Assembly (NCBI GenBank): GCA_001552935.1
Contig: KQ959713.1
Span: 162,230 to 213,352, forward strand
Length of the DNA: 51,123 bases
Direction of reading: 5' to 3'
Source of the DNA: Umbribacter vaginalis
GTDB taxonomy: Bacteria; Actinomycetota; Coriobacteriia; Coriobacteriales; Eggerthellaceae
Below, piece by piece: positions 29,045 through 36,862 of this stretch. The first letter of the stretch is position 1. Each line of letters starts with the position of its first letter. Below the pieces are notes generated by a model that searched no databases, was not told where the DNA came from, and saw only the letters and a program-made list of their open reading frames with translations. The translations under genes were made by a program, and so were the position numbers.

Positions 29045-29818
29045 TTAGCGTGCTGTACTGTCATGAAAAATACGCATTCCCTCAAGCGTAAGATACGGAC
29101 ACACAGCAACATGCTGGCGCATATGAGGTACCACAACATCAGCCAAGCCACCTGTTGCTACCACATGACTGCTGTATCCAAGCTGCTGAGAAACGCGCGC
29201 TAACAAGCCCGATACTTTTTCAGCTTCACCAAATACAATACCCGAACGAATAGCATCGGCACTGCTACAACCAATAGGCTTATCAGGTGCAAAGAGCTCT
29301 GTTGAACTTAACTTTCGCGCATGAGCAAACAGCGCATCGGCTGAAGTATTGACGCCTGGCGCAATGATGCCACCAACAAAATATCCCTGCCTATCGATAA
29401 CTTCAATATTCGTTGCAGTACCAAAATCAACCACCACAACTGGCTCACCAAACATATAACGCGCTGCAATGGCATCGGCCACTCTATCAGCACCAATCTC
29501 TTCTTTGCGCGGATACGTTGTTTTGAAAAGCTGTTCGGGAACTGTTAATGCATTGCATATCATCGTTTCTTGTGAAAAAAGACTGTTTAATGCTTCAATC
29601 CATGCAGCGCTTACCGATGGAACAACACACGAAAGAACAGCGCCCTGCACGTTGTTACAATCAATAGCATCAAGAGCAAACAAACCTTTAATGCTCAACT
29701 TTAATTCATCGGCACTACGATGCGCTTCACTTGAAATACGCCACATCACACGAAGATGTGATTGTTCGTACACCCCAAGCACGGTTTGCGTATTTCCTAC
29801 ATCAACACATAACAACAT
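29045..29818 (-). CDS. coaX: Type III pantothenate kinase
   Basis: CoaX phosphorylates pantothenate in the first step of coenzyme A synthesis. The 257-residue protein has the N-terminal phosphate-binding motif CVDVGNTQTVLGVY, the VVPSVSAAW segment, VDFGTATNIEVID and GGIIAPGVNTSADALFAHARKL, all typical of the type III kinase, which belongs to the ASKHA fold. Length is normal. It is transcribed away from the response regulator gene across a 115-base divergent promoter region. The gap 28863-29044 downstream holds no gene that I can see. Confidence 0.95.
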   Translation of the reverse strand: MLLCVDVGNTQTVLGVYEQSHLRVMWRISSEAHRSADELKLSIKGLFALDAIDCNNVQGAVLSCVVPSVSAAWIEALNSLFSQETMICNALTVPEQLFKTTYPRKEEIGADRVADAIAARYMFGEPVVVVDFGTATNIEVIDRQGYFVGGIIAPGVNTSADALFAHARKLSSTELFAPDKPIGCSSADAIRSGIVFGEAEKVSGLLARVSQQLGYSSHVVATGGLADVVVPHMRQHVAVCPYLTLEGMRIFHDSTAR

Positions 29819-29933
29819 AAAATCACCTTTTTACAAAATGACGCCGAATAAGCCCCTAAATCGTTATATTATACAAAAGGAAAGAATGTTGTTTGTAAAC
29901 GTATTGCTATCACTAACATGATAAGGAGCATAT

Positions 29934-30632
29934 ATGGCTGATTCACTTAAGCGCGTGCTTGTTGTGGACGATGAAGCTTCTATTACGGAATTTGTTACCT
30001 ATGCACTGCGTAAAGAGGGATATGCGCCCGATGAAAGCGCAAATGGCGAAGAAGCACTTGCGCTTGCACGACGTAATAACTACGATTTGTTTATTCTCGA
30101 TGTTATGCTACCGAATATGGACGGATTTGAACTGTGCCGTCGCTTACGTTCTATTTCAAGCGCACCAATTTTATTTTTATCGGCACGCGATACTGAACTT
30201 GATAAGGTAGTAGGTCTTGAAATTGGCGGCGATGACTATCTTACGAAACCCTTTGGCGTTCGTGAACTTATCGCACGTATTCATGCACTGCTTCGTCGTG
30301 GCAATGGAGTTGAAGGTTCAGGCACGAATAACGCAATAAGCGTGAGTGGTATTACCCTTGATGAAGACTCGCATACCGCAACAGGTGAAAGCGGCTCGCT
30401 CGACTTAACACCACGTGAATTTGAGCTGCTTGCAAGCCTTATGAAACAAGCGGGCAAAGTAGTTTCACGTGAAGATTTGCTTCGTGACGCATGGGGTTGG
30501 GAATTTCTTACTGAAACCAAAACTGTTGATACGCACATCAAGCGTCTACGCGATAAAATTGGCAAAGCAGGCTACGATCCAACGCTCGTAGAAACCGTAC
30601 GCGGTTACGGCTATCGCTTCCGCGTTATATAA
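29934..30632 (+). CDS. OmpR/PhoB-family response regulator
   Basis: The 232-residue protein has a receiver domain (VLVVDDEASITEF, phosphoacceptor D56 in LFILDVMLPNMDG, and the LTKPFG lysine loop) and a winged-helix DNA-binding domain (LTPREFELLASLMKQ, VDTHIKRLRDKIGK, VRGYGYRF). GATAAGGAG stands before the ATG. It is followed 43 bases later by a sensor kinase, and the two form a two-component pair whose signal cannot be told from sequence. Confidence 0.95.
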   Translation: MADSLKRVLVVDDEASITEFVTYALRKEGYAPDESANGEEALALARRNNYDLFILDVMLPNMDGFELCRRLRSISSAPILFLSARDTELDKVVGLEIGGDDYLTKPFGVRELIARIHALLRRGNGVEGSGTNNAISVSGITLDEDSHTATGESGSLDLTPREFELLASLMKQAGKVVSREDLLRDAWGWEFLTETKTVDTHIKRLRDKIGKAGYDPTLVETVRGYGYRFRVI

Positions 30633-30675
30633 ACGCTGGTAAATAGCATACACAAAGGACAAGATCGTCAAACGC

Positions 30676-31695
30676 TTGCAAACATATTTTGCTTTTATGT
30701 GCACCCTGTTGGTGGTGCTCTCAACTTCTCTTGTGCTTGCGGCATGCATTGTATTAGGGCACCTTACCGCGCGCGCGATGTTCTTGCTTATTCCCGTTGC
30801 AGTAATTTCATTTGCGCTATCGCTTATTATTGGTGGATTCTTATCGGAACCGCTGGTAAGTTTAGCTGCGAAACTCGAAGCTTACCGAGCAGGTCAATGC
30901 CCTATTTTTCGATCTGAGGGCTATCTTGATGAAGTAGATACTATTAACTCGATTTTGGCAGCACTCGTTAAAAAAACAAACAATCAGCGCGCCGATTTAA
31001 TGCGTAAAGAAAAGCGTCAGGCGGAATTTGTAAGCGATGCAGCGCATGAACTGCGCACTCCCCTTACCGCCATACGTGGAACAGCAGAAATGTTGCTTGA
31101 CCCCGACTTACCCCCCGCTATGCGCGAGCGTTTCCAAAACACTATCATTACGGAAAGCACGCGACTATCCGACCTGGTAAACGACTTATTATCGCTTACA
31201 CGTCTTGAAAATGATAATGTCCACGTTGATCTTGCGCGCGTGAATTTACGCACTATTGCAAACGAAGTAGTAAACACGTTGCAACCTATTTTGCACGATC
31301 GCAAAGCTAACGTAAAAATTACCGGCGAAGCACCGGACATTTTAGGCAATGCAAACAAATTAAAACAAGCGCTTACCAATCTTATTGAAAATGCATCGCG
31401 CTTCATTGAGCCTCATGGACATATTGATATCGAGCTGTGTGGATTAAAAGGCAACTCTGTCATTCAAGTAAAAGATGATGGGACGGGATTTGGCGATATT
31501 GATCCTAAACTGCTGTTTGCACGTTTTTACCGTACCGATGCATCGCGTGCACGCACAACTGGCGGCACAGGGCTTGGCTTATCGATTGTAAAAACCATTG
31601 TCGAACAGCATGACGGAACTGTTGAGGCTGTTAATCGGGCTGGTGGCGGTGCTTGTTTTATTATTGCAATCCCATCAATTACTGACGCTTCATAG
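30676..31695 (+). CDS. Sensor histidine kinase
   Basis: Two hydrophobic segments (about residues 5-28 and 35-56) with almost no external loop suggest a membrane sensor without a large extracellular domain. The kinase core follows: H124 in FVSDAAHELRTPL, the N box NLIENASRFI, and G boxes DDGTGFG and GGTGLGLSIVK. It pairs with the response regulator upstream. The start is uncertain: TTG 30676 is the first accepted start codon, but the ribosome-binding site AAAGGAC lies 16 bases before it. The same frame has ATC-GTC at about 30664 at ideal distance, which hints at a lost ATG or a rare AUC start. Fourteen residues more or less do not change the domains. Confidence 0.93.
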   Translation: MQTYFAFMCTLLVVLSTSLVLAACIVLGHLTARAMFLLIPVAVISFALSLIIGGFLSEPLVSLAAKLEAYRAGQCPIFRSEGYLDEVDTINSILAALVKKTNNQRADLMRKEKRQAEFVSDAAHELRTPLTAIRGTAEMLLDPDLPPAMRERFQNTIITESTRLSDLVNDLLSLTRLENDNVHVDLARVNLRTIANEVVNTLQPILHDRKANVKITGEAPDILGNANKLKQALTNLIENASRFIEPHGHIDIELCGLKGNSVIQVKDDGTGFGDIDPKLLFARFYRTDASRARTTGGTGLGLSIVKTIVEQHDGTVEAVNRAGGGACFIIAIPSITDAS

Positions 31696-31704
31696 CAGCG
31701 CTGC

Positions 31705-31797
31705 ATAAAATAACGCGTCATTGTGGCAGCGTATAGGACATCACTCGGCGGTACTCAGGTGGCGGCGTATAAAATAACGCGTCATTGTGGCAGCGTA
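31705..31797. repeat. Exact 29-base direct repeat
   Basis: A 29-base sequence beginning ATAAAATAACGCGTCATTGT is present without change at 31705-31733 and 31769-31797, a 64-base period. It lies between the ends of the convergent kinase and bioY genes. No terminator hairpin with a T-run is visible. Confidence 0.85.
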
Positions 31798-31843
31798 ATC
31801 ACACTTCATAATGGCGGCATAATTGAGCAACGCCAGACAGTAC

Positions 31844-32464
31844 TTAAGCGGCGCGATGACGCAGCGCACGAACAACAGCGCTGGCAACTATCACAGCAAC
31901 TACTATTTTAAGCACATCGACTACTGCAAAAGGAGCAGTAGTAACCATCAGCGCTTTTACAATGTCTGCATGCATAACAGCCATAAATTGCATAAGTCCA
32001 CATACGTGTACAACCAGCGAGAATACAACACCAGCTATAGCACGTGTTACAACAAAGTTATGAACAACATTCTCAAGCGCATAGCACAGCGCACCAGCAA
32101 TAACCATTCCAAGAAAAAATCCCCAGATAAAACCACCTGTAGGCCCAAAATAAATGCCAAGACCTCCATGCATAGATGCAAAAACAGGCAATCCGATAGC
32201 TCCAAGTAGCAAATAACATGCTGTAGCAGCAACACTTAAACGCAGCGGCAGTATCATAAGTGCCAGCATCAAAGCAAATGTTTGCAGCGTAAATGGCACA
32301 GGCCCTAAAGGAACGCTAATCCAAGCGCCTACTACCATTAACGCAATGGTAAGCGCTAACAGTGCTACTGCATGCGATGGCGAGGAGGCTTCGATGCATA
32401 AATGCTTATGTGACCTGCAAGAATATTGTGTATTCGCATGCTTGTATTCGTAGGAATGAGCCAT
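31844..32464 (-). CDS. bioY: Biotin transporter substrate-binding component BioY
   Basis: BioY is the membrane S component that takes up biotin, alone or with an ECF energizing module. The 206-residue protein has about six membrane helices and the family segments VPFTLQTFALMLALMILP, YLLLGAIGLPVFA and FGPTGGFIWGFFLGM. The first 30 residues are a hydrophilic extension rich in His and Ser. birA lies 1.7 kb away on the same strand, so uptake and protein attachment of biotin are close neighbours; no ecfA or ecfT gene is present in the window. Confidence 0.93.
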   Translation of the reverse strand: MAHSYEYKHANTQYSCRSHKHLCIEASSPSHAVALLALTIALMVVGAWISVPLGPVPFTLQTFALMLALMILPLRLSVAATACYLLLGAIGLPVFASMHGGLGIYFGPTGGFIWGFFLGMVIAGALCYALENVVHNFVVTRAIAGVVFSLVVHVCGLMQFMAVMHADIVKALMVTTAPFAVVDVLKIVVAVIVASAVVRALRHRAA

Positions 32465-32540
32465 AGATACTCCTTACATGAATAACCATAGCTGCATTAT
32501 ATAAAATTACTAAGAATCTAATGTTTCAAAATGATTTAAT

Positions 32541-32585
32541 TGTGTTACGGTGCACTGTATTACGGTGCACCGTGTTACGTTGCGC
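32541..32585. repeat. Three tandem 15-17 base repeats
   Basis: TGTGTTACGGTGCAC, TGTATTACGGTGCAC and CGTGTTACGTTGCGC follow each other directly upstream of bioY, after the end of the MATE gene. No gene is encoded. Confidence 0.7.
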
Positions 32586-32620
32586 TTAGGCTTAATCGCG
32601 CTTGAAGCACATTACCTGCC

Positions 32621-34132
32621 TTATTTAATAGCCTTGTTTAATCGACGTACTTCACGAATAACAAAAATAAGCGCTACCGTTGTTGAAATAATATCGGAGA
32701 TTGGCATAGCAAAATTGAGACAGTCAAGTTGCGTAAACTGGGGAAATAAATGCGGCATCCACAAATTGATAGTAAGCAAAATAGGAACTAACACCAGCAT
32801 TTGACGCATAAGCGACAAAATGATCGAAATAATAGGCTGACCTGTTGCTTGAAAATAGTTTGATCCAACAATTTGAAAGCCTACCAGCGGCAACATAAAC
32901 AATTGCACCTGCATCGCAAATTCGGTATAAGCAAGTAAATCGGGGTTTGATATGCCAAACGCTTGCACAATAGGGTACGGAAAAATCCTAATAATAAGCC
33001 ACATAACAATGGAAAATACCGAGTTGATAACGATACCATACATAAGCGTCGATTTAACGCGGGCATACAATTTTGCGCCATAGTTAAACCCAAGCAAAGG
33101 CTGAATCGCTACCGTAATGCCCACAAGCGGCAAAATAGTAAACAGCGCAACACGCTGAACAACACCAATAGACGCCAACGCTCCGACGGTGCCTATGGTA
33201 CTTGTTTCGCCATATTGCACAATAAGAACGTTAAGTACAACGCACAAAACTGCAATCCCAATTTGCACAATAAAACTTGGAACTCCCAGTACAATCATGG
33301 TTTTTATAAGATGTACGCGCGGACGCATATTTTTCACACGCAAGCGAAAAACTACGTTTTTCGTTTTCGTGAAATACCATAATACTGAAATGGCAGTAAC
33401 ACTTTGTCCAATAACAGTGGCAAGTGCACTTCCTTCAACACCCAAACCGAAACGTAATACCAGCAGGTAATTAGCGATGATACACACCACGGTACCAATG
33501 AGCATCGTAATAAGTGCTCGATTAGGTGCACCAGCACTACGAATAAAGTTGTTCACTCCTATGCCTATCATCTGCACAAACATACCTGCAGCGATAATCG
33601 TAATGAATGTACGCGCAAACGGCGCTACTTCGGGCGTTGCACTTGAAATCGCAAGCAGGGCATCCATAATCGCAGGTATACACACCGCAACAAATACTGA
33701 AATGCCCAATACAAGACAAAGCAGCACCGTATTGCCTAATACACGCTCGGCTTCGTCTACTTTTCCTTCGCCCAAACGCAAAGCAGCAAGCGTATTACCG
33801 CCATTTCCGATAAGTACACCAAACGCAACAATAAGAATCATAAACGGAGCAGCAACGGTTGCAGCAGAAAGCCCTAAAGAGCCCATTGCTTGCCCTAAAA
33901 ATACCGAATCGATAACAGCATATGCGCCGCTTACGATCATCCCTGTAATAGCAGGAAGCGCAAATTCTGCAATCAAGCCTCCCAAAGGGCTTGTTCCCAG
34001 GCGTGACACGCGCTTATCTTGCGCGCGATTGTTGTCAGGAGAAGCAGGTGCTGCTTGTTTATGTGCAACAGTTTGATAGGTATCGTCCTTAGATTTCGTG
34101 CATGATGGATCTAACACAGTAAAGTCTGTCAT
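32621..34132 (-). CDS. MATE-family multidrug efflux transporter
   Basis: The 503-residue protein has twelve hydrophobic helices in two related halves, as in MATE antiporters that export drugs using Na+ or H+ gradients. Typical segments are GLIAEFALPAITGMIVSGAYAVID at the first helix and the LGFNYGAKLYARV loop in the middle. The first 45 residues are hydrophilic and not part of the fold. It ends the birA run on the minus strand, nine bases after birA stops. Substrate is unknown; a role connected with biotin is not implied. Confidence 0.92.
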   Translation of the reverse strand: MTDFTVLDPSCTKSKDDTYQTVAHKQAAPASPDNNRAQDKRVSRLGTSPLGGLIAEFALPAITGMIVSGAYAVIDSVFLGQAMGSLGLSAATVAAPFMILIVAFGVLIGNGGNTLAALRLGEGKVDEAERVLGNTVLLCLVLGISVFVAVCIPAIMDALLAISSATPEVAPFARTFITIIAAGMFVQMIGIGVNNFIRSAGAPNRALITMLIGTVVCIIANYLLVLRFGLGVEGSALATVIGQSVTAISVLWYFTKTKNVVFRLRVKNMRPRVHLIKTMIVLGVPSFIVQIGIAVLCVVLNVLIVQYGETSTIGTVGALASIGVVQRVALFTILPLVGITVAIQPLLGFNYGAKLYARVKSTLMYGIVINSVFSIVMWLIIRIFPYPIVQAFGISNPDLLAYTEFAMQVQLFMLPLVGFQIVGSNYFQATGQPIISIILSLMRQMLVLVPILLTINLWMPHLFPQFTQLDCLNFAMPISDIISTTVALIFVIREVRRLNKAIK

Positions 34133-34141
34133 ATATCTTCC

Positions 34142-35530
34142 TCATTTCCCATTTTTACTATGGTAGTCCGATATATGCGTAATATGTACCTCACCTGACG
34201 AAATTAAACGAGCGTTTGAACAAGCGTTGACTAACAGACAACCGCTTGGATGAACGCCTGTTACGCGTCCACGCGCGTGCTCGGTACCGTTTTGGTTCAC
34301 GATATGAACCATTTTGCCTGTTAAATACGAGAATTTTGTGTATGCGTCAACAAAAGGCGCAAAACCCTTTTCCTGCCAAAGCGCATACGGCGCCGAAAAA
34401 TACGCAAGAAAATCGCATGCAATGTGTGCAATATACTCATAGGTGCTGGGACGTTGCGTTGCGGCGATGGGCTCCCAATACGCAGGCGCAAACAAGGGCT
34501 GCGATAACGTGCTTGACGCTGGTACCCTCTCGCAGGTTTCTGGAACTTGAATGTTCAAGCCAACACCAACACACAAAGCATTTCGATGCACCTCGCACGA
34601 AATACCTGCTAACTTGCCCATTATGTACTCATCTGCGAAAGGTTTTTGAACCATACGAGCGCCATGTATTTGCTCAGAGCGAGCGACATCTGTTTGTGCT
34701 GTATTGTTGCCATGTATGTGCGTCAAGCTTGTAGCATGGTTTTGCTCCACGCTCGCGGCATGCTGTTGCGCAGAGCTGGTATCACGCACGCATGCCAGCT
34801 CGGAGACCCTGGGTAAGTGAGCTCCATCAGGCATGTTGGTTATATCAGATACATCGGGTGTATCAGGTATGTTGGCTCCATCAAATACGTTAAATGTATC
34901 AGGCATAACGTTTCTATGGGGCACAATACAAGGAGCCAACACATCATTTGGCCATTTCACGCTCATAAACGGTGCAAGCGATTCACGCGGTGTTCCCCTC
35001 AAACGCTCGGCAAGAAAATTGCGCAGCGCAAGCCCTACCACCAGGGCAAGCGACGGATACTCGGCCTGCCGAACGCGCGGACGAAGCAGAAACGAAAGAT
35101 ACATTCCACCTGGTTGACTGTTCCATGTTCGCCCTTGCCGTCCATAACCAGCCCGTTGCTGATGCGCAAGCGCCGCAATACCCTCAGGAGCATCGGCATC
35201 AATAGCTTGTTTAATAAGGATATTGGTAGAGCTCACCTCTTGAAATTCATAAACGTGAAAGCTGGGAACAAGCGCAGGCTCAAGGTGAACGTGATTATTA
35301 TGTTCATCGGTAGGACACAAGAATTGCGCTTGAGTGTGCTCATCCCACAAACAAGCTGGTACATGATACTGATGAAGTGCCGAGTGCCACATATCGTTGT
35401 TTAACATGGAACTATCTGCACATGTTTGGGTGTTTGCGCACGGTGGCGTCTCCTGGATGGGAGTATCATTCGTGCCCGGTGTACGCTTCAAAAACGGCGT
35501 ATTATTCCTGTTGCGCGGCTGGCGGTTCAT
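34142..35530 (-). CDS. birA: Biotin-protein ligase with a large insertion
   Basis: BirA activates biotin with ATP and attaches it to acetyl-CoA carboxylase and related proteins. Family motifs are EVSSTNILIK, GYGRQGRTWNSQPGGMYLS (the biotinyl-AMP loop) and KWPNDV, then GKLAGISCE and VGVGLNIQ. Normally KWPND and the GxLAGI strand are only a few residues apart; here about 100 Asp/Thr/His/Ala-rich residues intervene, including imperfect repeats (NIPDTPDVSDITNMPDGAH). The N-terminal 85 residues do not look like a helix-turn-helix, so a repressor role is not supported. The start at 35530 has GAGG six bases before it and overlaps the folP-folK end by 29 bases. Confidence 0.88.
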   Translation of the reverse strand: MNRQPRNRNNTPFLKRTPGTNDTPIQETPPCANTQTCADSSMLNNDMWHSALHQYHVPACLWDEHTQAQFLCPTDEHNNHVHLEPALVPSFHVYEFQEVSSTNILIKQAIDADAPEGIAALAHQQRAGYGRQGRTWNSQPGGMYLSFLLRPRVRQAEYPSLALVVGLALRNFLAERLRGTPRESLAPFMSVKWPNDVLAPCIVPHRNVMPDTFNVFDGANIPDTPDVSDITNMPDGAHLPRVSELACVRDTSSAQQHAASVEQNHATSLTHIHGNNTAQTDVARSEQIHGARMVQKPFADEYIMGKLAGISCEVHRNALCVGVGLNIQVPETCERVPASSTLSQPLFAPAYWEPIAATQRPSTYEYIAHIACDFLAYFSAPYALWQEKGFAPFVDAYTKFSYLTGKMVHIVNQNGTEHARGRVTGVHPSGCLLVNACSNARLISSGEVHITHISDYHSKNGK

Positions 35531-36854
35531 ACGCAGCCTCACTTCGTGTAAGAGCTTCTGCTTTTCCAAAACATGGTTGCGCATCGGCAAGTTTTACGCC
35601 GTTCGCAAAGACAAACGACGGCATAATTTCACGCAAAGGATCTACCACAAAATAGCGTTCGCACGCACGCGGATGTGGAAGCGTCAACTGCTCATCGTCA
35701 CTTACATACAGCTGATAGTCGATTATATCCAAATCGCAGGTGCGCGGACCATTTTCCTCTGTGCGCACACGCCCTAAGCTGTTCTCGATAGCATGCAGGT
35801 ATTTCAGCAGGTCACGAGGCGCAATCCCCGTACGCAATGCAACCACTGCATTCACGAAGGCCGGCTGGTCTTCCTTATACGCAGGCTCGCTTTCATAAAA
35901 ACGCGACGCATCAACCAGCGTGGTATCGGGAAGCGAACAGAGCGCACCAATAGCCATGTTCAGCTGGGCAATTTTCGCATCGACTCCCTGCGCTGCGTCA
36001 TCGACAAGCGCCACGTTGCACCCAAGTGCCACAACAGCAAGCGGCCGAAACTGCTTCAGCGCGGCCTGCGTAGCGTCAACATTGTGCATGCGGAGAACAC
36101 AAGCACCCAGTTCAGCACCCATAAGAGCCTCTTGCGCCGACGCTTCATCACGATCGAGCGGCTTTTCGATGCCATACGTTGCGCCCACATAGCTTTTGCG
36201 AGACGGTGCACACATGACGGCATAACCCAGATGCACGAACTCTTGCAAGTTGCGCATAAGCGTGCGGCTTTGTTCGGCAGTTTTACCAAATCCAGGGCCC
36301 GGATCAACACAAATACGTTGACGTGCAATACCCATTTCTTGTAAAAGATTGCAGCGTTCGCGCAGATAATCACGCACTTCGGCAACGATATCCGTGTAGT
36401 TTGTTTGCTGCTGCATGGTAGTAGGATCGCCTTTCATGTGCATAACGACCAAACCAGCATTGCACTCAGCAGCTACCTTACGCATTTCAGGATCACGAAA
36501 ACCTGAAACGTCGTTAATGATAGCTGCACCTGCGCAAACACACGCACGAGCCACACGAGCATGGCGCGTATCAATACTGACGCACATTCCCTCTTGCGCA
36601 AGCGCGCGCACCACGTCGATACAACGCACAAGCTCCTCTTCTTCGGAAACAGGCTGTGCACCGGGACGTGTCGACTCGCCGCCCACGTCAATGATGTGGG
36701 CGCCACGTGTTTGCAGGTCGCGGGCGTGTTGAAGCGCACGATCAAAAGAATTGAATTGCCCACCGTCAGAAAACGAATCGGGTGTAACGTTTACGACACC
36801 CATAATAATAGGACGCTGGCAATCAAACGTAAATGACGCGCACTTCCACAGCAT
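35502..36854 (-). CDS. folP: Dihydropteroate synthase-HPPK fusion (FolP-FolK)
   Basis: Two folate enzymes are joined in 450 residues. Residues about 1-270 are dihydropteroate synthase, which joins p-aminobenzoate to the pterin and is the target of sulfonamides (MGVVNVTPDSFSDGG, DVGGESTRPGA, DPGPGFGKT). Residues about 280-440 are 6-hydroxymethyl-dihydropterin pyrophosphokinase, which acts one step earlier (VVALGCN, RFYESEPAY, FVNAVVALRT, GPRTCDLDIIDY). The order is product enzyme first. It starts eight bases after ftsH stops and its 3' end overlaps birA. No folB or folE gene is seen nearby. Confidence 0.95.
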   Translation of the reverse strand: MLWKCASFTFDCQRPIIMGVVNVTPDSFSDGGQFNSFDRALQHARDLQTRGAHIIDVGGESTRPGAQPVSEEEELVRCIDVVRALAQEGMCVSIDTRHARVARACVCAGAAIINDVSGFRDPEMRKVAAECNAGLVVMHMKGDPTTMQQQTNYTDIVAEVRDYLRERCNLLQEMGIARQRICVDPGPGFGKTAEQSRTLMRNLQEFVHLGYAVMCAPSRKSYVGATYGIEKPLDRDEASAQEALMGAELGACVLRMHNVDATQAALKQFRPLAVVALGCNVALVDDAAQGVDAKIAQLNMAIGALCSLPDTTLVDASRFYESEPAYKEDQPAFVNAVVALRTGIAPRDLLKYLHAIENSLGRVRTEENGPRTCDLDIIDYQLYVSDDEQLTLPHPRACERYFVVDPLREIMPSFVFANGVKLADAQPCFGKAEALTRSEAAYEPPAAQQE

Positions 36855-36862
36855 AACAGCGC

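Noticed and set aside
34142-35530. BirA as a transcriptional repressor of bioY
   Set aside because: The N-terminal 85 residues do not look like a helix-turn-helix, and I see no operator near bioY.
34246-35777. Plus-strand frames of up to 195 codons opposite birA and folP
   Set aside because: They lie wholly inside well-supported genes on the other strand.
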